This document shows positions 42,753 through 54,500 of a stretch of 64,000 nucleotides of DNA, in pieces. Every line of letters begins with the position of its first letter. The stretch's first letter is position 1. A program made the position numbers and the translations under genes. Source of the DNA: Albugo candida (taxonomy: Eukaryota > Oomycota > Peronosporomycetes > Albuginales > Albuginaceae); NCBI GenBank assembly GCA_905220665.1, contig CAJNAR010000161.1, positions 310,001 to 374,000 of the forward strand. The letters run 5' to 3'. The notes under the pieces are model-generated. The model saw only the letters and a program-made list of their open reading frames with translations. It ran no database searches and was not told the origin of the DNA.

Positions 42753-44541
42753 ATGGGAATGCCCAATAAAAAAAATCAGCAACATGACCTCACATGTGAC
42801 GAATCGCTACCGAATCATGAAAATTCCATTATATCGAACAGCGACACTTTGAACGAAGAAGTATCATGTCCGGTTTGCCATACCAAGTCCTCACTGAACG
42901 AATCTGAATTCGTACTTCATTTCCTCAATTGCTCGGCTAAAACCTTTGCTCCTCCACGAGATCGCATGACTTGCAGTCCGCATGATTATCGACCACATAC
43001 CAATCAGTATAAGCTAAAACATTCCGAAAATGCAAACATGGATGTCGCCGAGAAGACCCATTGTTCCGTATGTAAAGCTATTTACACATCTCGATGCACA
43101 GACTACGAAATCGAGTTTCACAAAGATGAGTGTCGAAGGAACAATTACGATTACAAAACTCATTCTGATAATACATTCATGACGAAATTCGAAAATACAC
43201 GGTCTGAAGCTCATAAGTTGAGCGATACTCATTCATTCGAGACGTCAGAGACACGTCGACCGCTGAAGCATGCCCGCACGCTGTCAAAAGAATGCGTCAC
43301 TGGTCGTACAGTAAAGAAATCTTCATCTTGCGCAATATGTCTTTCTGATTCTAGCAGTCAGAATTTGATTCGATGTTCAGCGACTTGTGGCCAGATGTTT
43401 CATCCGTTGTGTATCAAAGCTAATCATTTACAGATAGCTCAACTGAAAAAAAGTAACAAGAATGGCACGGGGAGTTTGGATCACTTTCCATGGACTTGTG
43501 GTCATTGCCTCCGTGCGATTCATTTATGTCAAATTTGCGGATTTTTAGGAAAAGATGGTGAAGACTTACTTCAGTGCTCCGTTGCTAGCTGCCAGGCGTA
43601 TTTTCATTCATTGTACGTTGATTGAAAACTTTTCCATCAACCAGTATCACTCAGACCCCTTTCTGTGAAGCTGTCTAGGACAAAGAATAGGCGATCCCGT
43701 TGCTGTTCCTACTTCAAGTCGTTCAGAGAAGCCGATGGGTGCTTATTGCTCTGTAGGGTTTCAGAATAATGATACAGATACTCTGATAGCAAGCTGTTCC
43801 ACAGATTGCGCTCGAAGTGAAGACCGTCAAATCAATGCAAATAACGATTACGACAGATTCATGTGCCAAACATGCAGGATTTACAATGAAAAAGATACAA
43901 TGAAAATTATCAAAAGACGAGGACTTCGGAGGTCCCTTCAATCGCAAATATCGATTGGCGAGATTGTGCTGGTTCTCCCGGAACGTTTTCTCCTTCGAGA
44001 TGGTTACTGTGCAAATAGTGATCTCATATGGGGCATAGTTGTGCGGATAGAATTATTGAAGGACTATTTATCTTATGAGAACGGTATTCCCGCTACAGAA
44101 TGCATGAGTCCCGATATCCTCGAAGAATTGCAAATATTGACAATCGAATCGTTTATGGATGCACGTACTTGGAACTTAACGAACGCACAAGTTCTCTCTA
44201 TTGCAGCAGCAGACAATTTCGATACCCCTCTCAACATGCTGCGAAATTGCATCGAATGGTACACGTACATTCAGTGTGTAAATTTTTTTTACTCCGGTTA
44301 TCGTAAGCAAAGCGACGATATCGCCAACGAACGTGCTAAGCTTCTACAAAAATCCTGTGCAGCATTTCGCGGCTACACACGTAAAGTTATGCTCGCTCAT
44401 ACACAACACCATGATGCGCTTACTTCCATGAGTTGGGCGTCCGCAAATCGTGGCTTCGAGAATTTTGAAAAAACCATGGCACGATCAGAGCCTGTCTCGT
44501 TTTCCGAGATCACTGAAGCACCCGTATTTTCTTTTCTTTGA
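42753..44541 (+). CDS. PHD zinc-finger protein, two exons, possibly truncated
   Basis: Splicing out a 58-bp GTACGT...GAAG intron (43613-43670) joins two frames into a 576-residue protein. The junction restores the end of a second PHD finger: the first exon ends AYFHS and the second supplies F-CLGQ, giving the H-x2-C pair. The first PHD finger starts at about residue 193 (CAICLSDSSSQNL, then CGQMFHPLCI) and the second follows directly (CQICGFLGKDGEDLLQC). N-terminal Cys-x2-Cys pairs (SCPVCHTK, HCSVCKAIY) may form further fingers. Residues 360-450 resemble a PWWP/BAH-like reader (IGEIVLVLPERF). A chromatin-binding role is likely. In-frame coding-like sequence continues beyond the TGA at 44539, so the 3' end may be lost. 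Confidence 0.82.
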
Positions 44542-45954
44542 TGCCAAGCTGAACAATCGCTGACCATTTCCAATTATAAGATCTCAACTTCTCGACTGGC
44601 AGCACAGAATGGTATGAATAAAGCAGAAGTTGGTTGTGATTAGTGCGACCAAAAGCTTTACGACCTCGCACAAGTACAAAATAATCATTGGCAAAAACAA
44701 TTGTCAAGTCGCAGGATGATACATCTGCAAGTGTGTCAACTTCAGCCGACTGTCTGTAGCAATATCTTGTTGAGTGACACTGAAGGGTTATTGATCAAGA
44801 TCTTATAGACGTCAAAAACGTGACAGCTTGATGCCGCATACTCCGAAGATGTCGTATTTGACATCTGCCGGCTGAAAACTTACTCACAGGGACAAAGATA
44901 CCTGCTCAGCCTTTAGCTGAATACATTATGCGCAAGCAAGCAATCAGAATTTCAAAACAAACTCTTCATAAATGGTGTGAGGGTATGAGGATATGGCTAT
45001 TCAATCTCACGAAGCTGTTGCAGGCTGCAAAGAGAAAATGTCGTGATCAGGAGATATGATAAGCCATACGACATATGATCCGTAATGAAAATGCCCACCT
45101 AATTCAAGTTTCACAATCTGATGATAAGTGTGTGATATGTTTGATGAATGAAGACAAGTACTGAATAAAATTGGTGGTTAATGGATTCTGAGCATTTATT
45201 GCCCGTAGGTTTACTCTGTCTCACTTTATTTCGATCATTCCTTATTTGCAGCACATCGAAGGGGTTGATTCACTTTACCGTGGCACAAAATATGCTGGAT
45301 TACTACTACCTTATCCCGAGCTTTCTACACAAAGCTACTTACACAGATAAATGTCTCCACGTTTGGACCGTGACTGCTTGAAAATTGAATAGTGTGACTT
45401 AAAGAACGTATATAAGTGATGAGTTCGTTGAGATTGTAAATGTATGGTACAAAGCTATTAAGCTGTTGAGACAATCAGTGGAGAATCTGACTACAAGCAA
45501 CAGCACCGTTACTACTCCTATCTTGACTATGAATTTGTACGAGATGTACCTATATTGTATGTTGTCATTATACTCAGATTACGTTTCCGAGCGAATGACC
45601 TGGAATAATGATGGACATGTAGAGTATGAAATCTTGGGTGCTGCAGTCCTCGACTCCAACTTCGAGATGCTGAGTTTCTTACAGTTCTGAATGCGAAATC
45701 AATTCTCCGTAAACATTGGTTTATCAATGGAGACATGTGCTCCCTGCAAGATGAACAATGTGAAGTACATGCAGCATCTGCTTGCTAAAAATCGTGAAAC
45801 CTCTCTTCCAATAGTACGATGTTATGCGATCTCTTACAGCGACTTTGCCGAAGTTTATATAGCGCAACCGTTTCAGACTCGGTTGCCAATTGATGTCTAT
45901 TTCTGACGCAGGAAAGGGATTTTTGCAGATCACCATATTCTTGCGACCAAACGG
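44542..45954. other. Decayed coding-like sequence between PHD and Myb genes
   Basis: Directly downstream of the PHD stop the same frame reads on (SLTISNYKISTSRLAAQNG, then CD-stop-CDQKLYDLAQ) with stops near 44641 and 44806. Further right, 44884-45060 (LAEYIMRKQAIRISKQTLH) and 45466-45906 (two frames of about 70 codons separated only by TGA at 45688) also look like eroded protein sequence. No family is recognised. Confidence 0.5.
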
Positions 45955-47202
45955 GTGAAGTTTTGTATTTTGATGAGACAATACTCATCTGTCGAGTATC
46001 GAACGGTATCCGACGCATGGACAGCTGAGGAGCATGAAAGGTTCCTTATCGGACTGGAGCGATGCGGGCTGTATGGAAAGAATCAAATTATGAGTCAGGG
46101 CATGTGGCAGATCATTCTCGAAGCAGTGGGGGCAACCAAATCACTGCATCAAGTGCAAGAGCATGCACAAAATTATTTCATGCAACTCCAAGCACTTGGC
46201 ACTAAAAAAAACAAGGATTTTCTGGAAACTGCAAGCTTAGAAACTACATGGACAATGGAGGAAGAGAAACGCTTTGAGGAAATACTCAGCAAATGGCGAA
46301 GCAGCGATGATTACTGCTGGCAAGAAATTAGCAATGCTTTGCCCGGAAGGTCATTGGAGGAGGTAAAAGAAAGGTATAAAAAGTTATGCAACGATGTCAG
46401 AAGAATTGAACAAGGAAATCACGTGACGGCGTATTATAGTCGCTACAAGCGGCCATATACGGCGGTTTCGATTCAAAATGGTGACGAGGATTTAGCAAGG
46501 ATGCAACAAGAATATCTTGATTTTCAACCACGGTCACAGGCTTATAATCATACAAATGTAATGAACATTAGCAGAAAATCAACACGAAACAATCGAAGAG
46601 AGACTTTCGGTGATCGTATCATTGTTAGCAAAGAAGATCAACGGTATCTTTTCGATGCAGTTGCACACGTGCAAGCTATATCATCCGCAAACTCTCCCGC
46701 AGTGGCAATTGTGAACACAGCAGTTAATTTATTGTTGAGGCATAGGGCTGAAATTAGAGAAGGCTTTGAAGCTCGTATTACATTGGACCAAGCATATTTG
46801 GCTTTGGAGAAACTCGTTTCTCAACTTGAACTTCAAGGGAATAGCGGAGCCCCAGTATATCATTTGATTGTCAACGAGTTGGTTTTTATGCTCGGATTGG
46901 CTGACGGTCTCATGCAGTCACAGCCAGGGCTAATTGCTCCTTTGTCAGTGAATCCATCCATATACAGTGGAAGGAATTATCTCGTTCATCCCATGCCGAA
47001 TTTTAACACATTGAATCAATGCGAACACTTGCATCAATTCCAATCCTCAAGACAGATGGCTCCTTCATCAATTGCTTCATTAGCAGGCCGTATAACAGAA
47101 GAACCGTTAGCGAATAATGCTTCATTTCTTCCCTCATATCATGGTTTCGATGATGGATGCGTACTACCTGCTGCCTTGTACCATCCATTAGAGCGTGATT
47201 GA
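45955..47202 (+). CDS. Two-repeat Myb/SANT-domain protein with SHAQKYF-like motif
   Basis: A 415-residue protein. The first Myb repeat (about 20-82) has AWTAEEHERFLIGLERCG, a W in position two and the motif VQEHAQNYFMQL, close to the SHAQKYF signature of one-repeat Myb transcription factors. The second repeat (about 97-155) has TWTMEEEKRFEEILSKW, W-QEISNALPGRS and VKERYKKL, more SANT-like. The remainder (160-415) is low in motifs, with a helical block near 230-310. A DNA-binding transcriptional role is expected from the family; the target is unknown. A second Met at residue 7 is an equally good start. No intron is needed. Confidence 0.88.
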   Translation: MKFCILMRQYSSVEYRTVSDAWTAEEHERFLIGLERCGLYGKNQIMSQGMWQIILEAVGATKSLHQVQEHAQNYFMQLQALGTKKNKDFLETASLETTWTMEEEKRFEEILSKWRSSDDYCWQEISNALPGRSLEEVKERYKKLCNDVRRIEQGNHVTAYYSRYKRPYTAVSIQNGDEDLARMQQEYLDFQPRSQAYNHTNVMNISRKSTRNNRRETFGDRIIVSKEDQRYLFDAVAHVQAISSANSPAVAIVNTAVNLLLRHRAEIREGFEARITLDQAYLALEKLVSQLELQGNSGAPVYHLIVNELVFMLGLADGLMQSQPGLIAPLSVNPSIYSGRNYLVHPMPNFNTLNQCEHLHQFQSSRQMAPSSIASLAGRITEEPLANNASFLPSYHGFDDGCVLPAALYHPLERD

Positions 47203-47273
47203 ATGCAATGTACTTGCAATATCAAAAATCATCAGATTTTCAGCATTTTAATAATAGAAGCTCTATTTCGAAT

Positions 47274-49400
47274 CTAACTTTTAGCAATGTTTTCTTCTTC
47301 CGGAGTCAGAATCTCTCTCAATTGCAATTTGTTGGCACAAATAACATTTTTGACAACACAAGCGAGCGCTTGCTTTTTGTGCTCTTCTTTCTTCAAATCA
47401 ATCATAAAGCGTTCCATAAGGGTGGGTTGTGTGGCCACGGCTTCCATGATGCGTTTACGATTCTCTAAAAGAGCTTGACGAAAGCTCGCCTTGCTTAATT
47501 TTGCTTGGTCTTTAGCTATCTGCTGCACTTGCTGCAAATCGACAAAAGTTCCGGGATAGTTGTCGCGACGTTGAGACTCGAGTAATTCGACTTGTTGCTT
47601 GATTCGAACCTTTGCAAGTTTGAGTCTTCTTTCGCGCACTTCCTGAGCTTGTTGTGTTTCTAGCTCACGTTCTTTGGCTGCTATGATCCTTTTCTTCAAC
47701 TCATCCCTTCGCAACTGATCCGTTTTGGTGAGTTTTGGATCATTTGATATCGATGAGCATTCTCTATTGATCTTTGTCATCAATGAATGATATTTTCGCA
47801 ATTGAGCTTGTTGATATTCCAGTTTTTCGTCGCTGATGCGTTTTTTTCTTGCGAGACGCTTCTGTCGTAGCGCATCATATTCGCCGTGGCGATGCTCAAA
47901 AAAAGGAACAGCACTGAATTTCTCTCCACTTGATTCCTTCTGTCGAACTTTCTTTTCCTGTTCACTTCTTTCCCATTGCCGATGCAACCGATCGAAATCG
48001 GGTACTGGTTTGGAGCGAAATTGACGTGATAAATCTCGCTTTTCTACTTTTCTGGCGTTTGCTTTGGCTTCTACGATCAGAGCTTGGGTCATACGAGACG
48101 GAAGACTGGCACGCAGCAAGTACTCTTGCGATCGTTTCATTATTCGAGTCCGACGTTCGACTTCATCTTCGCATTTGGTGCGATATGTTGATACAGGAAC
48201 ATCGCGTGCTTTAACTTGCTGATACATCTGTCGTAATTTTTCTTCGTTTTCTTGTACAAGTGCCTTCTTTCGAGCAGCACTATGTTTCTGGCGTTCCAAT
48301 AAATTCACGGGAGGTTTACCTCGCTTGGCACGATCTAATTTTGCAGCTGCCTGCTGTTCCACTAAAAGCTTTTCTTCCATTTCCATGTGTTTTCTGTAGA
48401 TAGAATCAATCAGTTCAGTATTACATCATAAAAGATCTCCTTACTGCTCGTAATAGCTTTTCACAACTCTAGCAACACGCGCTGTTGAGATGGGACGAGC
48501 GCTTTTTGCTCGTAAGATTCCTGATCTGATGTGTTTTGTGGCGAGTGCAAAAGCTGAGCACGGACGACGGTCATTTGAGTTTCTTCGACTCGTTTGTGTG
48601 TCATTATGTCGAAACATAAAGCTGTCACTGTGTAAGCCTTCATCTTCGGATAGTGCGCTTGGAGAATAAAGTGAACTTGGTGTGAAGCAGCTGTGAAAAC
48701 TCTCATCATAGCTTGGTGCAACTATTTCAGTTCCATCATACTCCATCCTGCGCTTCTCAAAACTCATATCTGACAGATCAGCAGCGATGTCTAGACTGAA
48801 GTTCCGCTCGTCTTCAGACTCGTTGAGACCTTGATCGGTGTTAAGGGAGGCTTCCGATTGGAAACTGGTGTGTTGATTGTTTCTAGATTCTTGTGCCGTC
48901 TTCACCCTTTTTTTTGTCTGTATATTGGAGCGTATCCCAGCTTCCGCTAAGCATTTCTCATCTCCAGATAAGCTGTACTCCAAAATATCGTCACCACTAT
49001 CATCATTACGAGACATATAGGCCGGTGGCGCTTCTTGATCGTCTTCTTCAATGCTATACGTCCATGCCGTTCTTCCTCGTGGGTAGGTAGCCTTATGAGA
49101 CGGCGTAGAGCAATCACCAGTAGCCAAGGCGGGTTTAGTACCTCGACATCGTTGTCGATTCAAGTTGTCTTTGTGTATGGTCTTACGCCGGGAATCAATG
49201 TCAAGTATTGTTGCTTGTATCGCATGTCTTTCGTTTTCTTGTTCCGTCTCACTTAAAGTCCGATATCGGTTCGAGGCGTCAGGATTTTGACCGGCTTTCA
49301 CTCCTCTGACAACCAACTCTCGATTTGGTTCGCTCCCTCTAATATCATACGAAACCCCGGAACGAGACGAGCCTTTTGGTGCCACATGAGGATGTCGCAT
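47274..49400 (-). CDS. FAM161-like centrosomal/ciliary protein, two exons
   Basis: Removing a 51-bp GTAAGG...ACAG intron (48394-48444) joins SYYEQ to KHMEMEEKLL and gives one 691-residue frame. The N-terminal 320 residues are polar and Ser/Arg/Asp-rich, likely disordered. The C-terminal half is a long charged coiled coil with the FAM161 blocks SLPSRMTQALIVEAKANAR, then FRSKPVPDFDRLHRQWE and PFFEHR. FAM161 proteins bind microtubules at the centriole and ciliary base. In an oomycete this fits flagellated zoospores. It is convergent with the Myb gene, whose stop lies 71 bp away. Confidence 0.85.
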
Positions 49401-49631
49401 GATCGAGAGATCTTGGATGCAAAAAGCGAAATTTGCACATTCGCGTCATCTTACTCATCACTTTGGTTGTCGACTGATTTAGATGCATAGTTTCATAAAT
49501 CTATTTATGATGATCAAAGAGAAGTCACTTGGAATCCTCCCTACGATTTGTATAGAAAGTCGGAATAATTCGAGTCAAGTAAGGAGTCTAGCTCTACACC
49601 CCTTGTTCTCAATTAGTTCTGCCAATTCGCA

Positions 49632-51318
49632 TCAGTAAAAGTTCAAAGCCCATCTTCGTATATTTTGTAAGAATGACCACATATCCGATCGAATCAAAAA
49701 TGCCAAGAAATAAAAGTACATGCATCCAAGTATCAGGAGACTCGAAAGAGTAAACCCATTCAATTGTAGACTCGATAAGTTCACTGAGACTAAGTAGAGA
49801 TTGATGACACAAATCAAAAGCCCGATAATCCATCCTGTTGCCATAATGGCTGTATTGTTGACGAAAACATTCCCCATGATATTTTTGGAGCTCGTAAAGA
49901 CCAAAAGTGGAAGTAACGCAAACGGAAGTTGTATGGACTGTAAAACATTGAGCAGCTCATCCATTTTGTCGCTATTTTGCGGCTGATACTGACTCAGTAT
50001 TGCAACAGCTAAAGCAGGTATCAACGCAACACAACGCGTCAGTGCCACTCGTTTCCACGGCGATAGTCGAATGTTTAAAAATCCTTCCATGACAAATTGT
50101 CCAGCATACGTTCCTGTCATTGTCGAACTTTGACCAGCAGCCAGGAGACCTATGGCCCATATGATTTCAGCATAATTTCCAAGCATATCTCTGAGTGAAC
50201 GGCCTGCTTGAGATAGTCCTATTGGCTGACACCAACCCGACATTCCATTGCTCAAAGTACAGGAACGTAATGTTGGTCCGTTAACAGTACCCCCAGGCAC
50301 ACACGATGAACTATCATGATTCGTGCGATATGTCTCTACGCAATCGGGCGAGAAAAATCCTTTAGAGAAGACTCCAAGCACAGCCAGGTTGATGAGAAAA
50401 GATATAAAGAGTGCAACTCCTGCTTCGATTGTGAAATACAGATTAGCCATTCGCACTTCCTGGACCTTATGATGACGAACATGGCGGGTTTGTACAAGCG
50501 CCGAGTGTAGGTACAAGTTATGTGGCATGATCACAGCTCCAACTATCCCAACAGCCTGTGTCATCGCATATGACGGAATTCTAGGCACGAATCCATCCAT
50601 TACTTCGTCCAATTGGATACGACTTTGATAGAAATTGGCACAGAAGCAGATGAGCATAATGGCGAGAAGAAACACAAAGAATGCCTCAAGCTTTCGTATT
50701 CCGTAGCGATGCAGCAACAAGAACGTAAATGTGTCAACTGCCGTGATCTATCAAAGGAAAAGAGATTATGAGCTCAACGTGAAATTCAATGAATGTATAT
50801 TGGCTACCAGGCATCCACCCCATAGCGGAATTTGAAATAAAATTTGCAAAGCAATTGCTGACCCAAGCACTTCTTGAATATCGCTGTGAGGAGAGAATCT
50901 TCACTAGAACCCATAGATATCGGTCGTTATGACACACCTCCCGACGATAGCGATCTCTGTCATGATCCAAAGTGTAATAGACGCCCAGCGAGGGTACACG
51001 GCGGTACACATTTCAGCCAAATTTTTGCCTGTCACCACACCCAAACGCACTGCCAAAATCTGTCTTTCACACAGCGATACCACTGAGTCCTTCTAATCAA
51101 AGCTTTAGGAGCCATACCTGAAGATAAAAGCCCATCACAGTGGCACCAAAAAGAACCCAAATCAGTTGATAACCTGCATATGCTCCTGCTTGTAGGTCAC
51201 TTTCGAGATTGCCAGGATCAACATAAGCGATACTCATGAGCCATCCAGGTCCAGTGAACGCCCATAATGCTCTCCAACTAAGCTTAGAGGTCAGCGAGCG
51301 TGATTTGTAGTGATTCAA
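49632..51318 (-). CDS. NRAMP-family divalent metal transporter, four exons
   Basis: Exons 51118-51318, 50938-51059, 50808-50883 and 49632-50747 join through introns of 58, 54 and 60 bp into a 504-residue protein. It starts just before TM1, whose DPGNLESD motif holds the metal-binding Asp and Asn. After exon 2 comes the family block [19 protein letters not shown], restored only by splicing. TM6 has [18 protein letters not shown] with the metal-selecting Met. About 11 membrane segments are expected. Family members import Mn(II), Fe(II) and related ions with protons, at the plasma or vacuolar membrane. The short N-terminus before TM1 is complete as far as visible. Exon phases agree throughout. 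Confidence 0.95.
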
Positions 51319-51578
51319 ATGTCACACGACCTAAATTTTGTTGATGAATGAGTCTCTTTCGGTGGCTCTATCTCACCATATGATAAAGTATGTTCCTTTC
51401 TCAACGTATTGTACGAATTTGAATGCGTTACTTGCGGAATTAAGCACAAATTCTCGTCATTTTCATGTGCCATTTAAATCCGCTCAAAAGATACAAATGA
51501 TCGAATCTAAACTAGAGTGGCACGCTCTCTATAACGGTGGAAACAAATGCGATAAGTAAGCTAAATTCGAGATGCGGT
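51319..51578. other. Upstream region of NRAMP gene, no gene seen
   Basis: Between the NRAMP start and the stop of the Armadillo gene on the same strand. It contains CCATATGATAAAG and AT-rich stretches but no clear core promoter. Confidence 0.4.
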
Positions 51579-54500
51579 TCACTTTCGACCATTGTGGCGA
51601 ACTGAAAGCTTGCGATGTGCGTTTTGTTTGTCTTTAACAGTCTCTTCAATACGTTCGAGATTTTCTCGTCGAGTGAGCTTTCGAAGCCGGATACCTTTCT
51701 TCGGATTCGTATCTGGCGACTCTAAATGTGATTTAGTCGCCAAAGTCTCCATTCCGATAATTTTGTTATCGGTAGGCGCAATACTCGCAATCGATTGCTC
51801 GTCGATCGCCAGAGACGACTCCATGTGCTCTGTAAATGGTATGATCGTATTCGAGCTGTAAGAGTGATCATCACGTTTGATCTGCAATTCATATTCCCAC
51901 ACATCCATTTGAGAGAAATTTAAGACTGGCATTTGATCATGTTGAACACTTTGAGGCTTTTTGACATTCCGCATGAAATCTCTCACTGGTGATAGAGAAT
52001 TTGTTTTTGATGTCACTTCGATCAGATTTTCTTCGAGAGATTTGTGGAGATGCAGAAGACCTTGTGGTGGCAGAGACATGGTGATTTGTAAATTGCAATG
52101 TCGTTTATAAGAGGTGCTTTTGCAGCGCCACTTTGGCGGAGTCGAATAACGTGGAGGATGCACCAAATCTTTGAACTTTACACTGAAGCGACTTTCAGGG
52201 CGTGTAATCTTCAGCGAATACCTCAAGGATGACTGAATTTTGACTCCATTTGACGAGTTTGTGTTGCTAGAGTCAAGTGCCGAAATCACAAGCGCTTCAA
52301 TCGCTCCGTTTTCAATTAGCGAAGAACCATTCGATAGATTAGACAATGAGGTCGTACAGATTGTAGCGATCAACTCATCTTCAGATCCCAAAATGCCCGA
52401 AATGTGCGTCAACGCTGTAATTGCTCCTTGCGATATCATAGTCGGAGCCGCTTCAGCATCCGCTGCGAAATTTGAGGAGTTTGTGAGATTAAATATCGTA
52501 ATGGCGCATAGAGCCATAATATCTCGAGCGATACTTGTGGATCCAATTGCTTCAGCGGTGTATAAAAGTGCTTGATCGGAGATCATCCTGATTGCTTCGA
52601 ATCGTATCAGACCCGATCGAAGTGCATCATAAGACGATAGCGCAGCTATACTCGAAACACATCGATATCTCGTTTCGACCAATTGCGTTTTCATCATCAA
52701 CAAAGATACGGCCTTTAATGCTGTACTGTGGACGAGCTGCTCTTGTATGAAACTGGCCTCTTGTACGATGAATGGAGACACAATTGCGTCCACACCGAAT
52801 ACAATATCACATATAATCTCTGAGCAATCCAGTGCCGATTCGAGATCACTATATGCAGCCTCACACAAGTGGCACAAAAGTGACACCATATCGAATTGTG
52901 AAAGCCCCCGGCTCCAATCTTTTGCGGTTGACGATCTTTTTGCTAGGAAGCGTTTATAGTGTATGATTTTTCGAGTCAATATGCAGACAAGAGCAATAAG
53001 GGCATTGTCATGCCTTCCAAAAGATACAATCCTTTCCATCATGCCTAGAAGATCAATTGCTTCTGCCAGAGGAGACTCTCGCGATTCTTCATCTTTGTAA
53101 GCGAGGCAGCACATGGAGAAGAGGACATGAGATAATCCATTCAGAAGCCAACGAGAACTTCCATCTTCCTGTACATCTAGCGACTTGATCATCCTCTCAA
53201 GTAATTCCGCGAGTGTTTGGAATAAGGTCTCTGATTTTAGCCCACCAATCATGTTACTGTCAGCAGCAAAGTAAGACAATGTTCCAGCCGCATAGACCAC
53301 AAAAGGAGGGACATCGGTGGACGTTGATCCAATTTCATTAATCGAACTCAAAAATCGCATCAAAATACTGACAGAAACTTCGTTGAATGCGGCATTCCTC
53401 CTTTTGGGATTTGATATCAACAAATGCATCACAAGCGATAATCGTTCCCAACTAGCGACCATCTCGTCTACGCACTCCATAAGACGTGCAGATAAAGCGT
53501 CCACAGCATCGACAATACTCGGAACAAGGGTGTCAATCTGTGCTTCACTAACCTCAAGCAAAGACAACAGTAGATGTTCATGAGTGACGCATAAATTGAC
53601 GTCTTCCATTGATGACGATCTCACAATCATCGCAAGAAACGCACGCAAAGAAGCGCTTCGAAAAAATGAGTAGTCATTCGATGTGTCGACTGCATGGGAG
53701 ACCATTTGTTCAACAATGTAGGTCACCATCCAAATACATTCGATGTTGTCAAATGCGATGAATTGCGGTATGAGATCAACCATTCCTTCTCGAATAAGAG
53801 TGGAAATCGTATTCGATGTGATTAGATTGCATAAGGCTGCTAGACACGTCTGTCGGGTCGCTGAGTTCAAAGAACGGACCATTGCGATTGTCATAAGAAG
53901 ATCCACAGCTCTCATTTCGACCAAATGCTCTTCTGAATTCGTGACAGACGATAAATGAGCCACAACATTGACAATATTGGATTGGATTTCTTCGCTATAG
54001 CAATTAATACTCAATATTGGTAGTATTTCCATCACCGAGTGGATACTTTTCTGTGAGCTGAGCATCGCAATGCAACTTTGTGGGTTTCTGGCGAGATTTG
54101 CCAATATGATGGAGCAGTAACGCTGAAGAGTACTCTTGTCTCGATTTCGGTCTTGGTTTTCCTCAATGACTTTGAGCCTCGCTACTCCCGATACCAGCTT
54201 CAATATTCCAGATTCTAAAAGTATCAGCCCCACGACTTTATGGCGCGATATGCAGGCTAAAATATGGCAGTAAGCAGCTTTGGCTTCAGTGTCTTCTGAG
54301 CTGAGTGTATTTTGAATTATTACGCCAATTGTTTGCTCTTGAAACAGAAAATCAGCACTCGCATCCTCTCTGCTCAAAAGACTCAGACAAAGGCAGGCCA
54401 ACTTTACTAAGACTTCGTTGGTGTGTTCCAACTCCAACAGTTGCGTCAGAAAGCGAATTATTGGACCAACGTGAGTCACTACTGCATCTGACGAGTCCGT

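Noticed and set aside
43613..43670. Frameshift splitting the PHD gene into two pseudogene pieces
   Set aside because: A GTACGT...AG intron of normal size for this window restores one frame and the PHD H-x2-C pair.
50734..51009. Separate small genes between the NRAMP exons
   Set aside because: These frames run through introns; spliced reading gives conserved NRAMP sequence instead.
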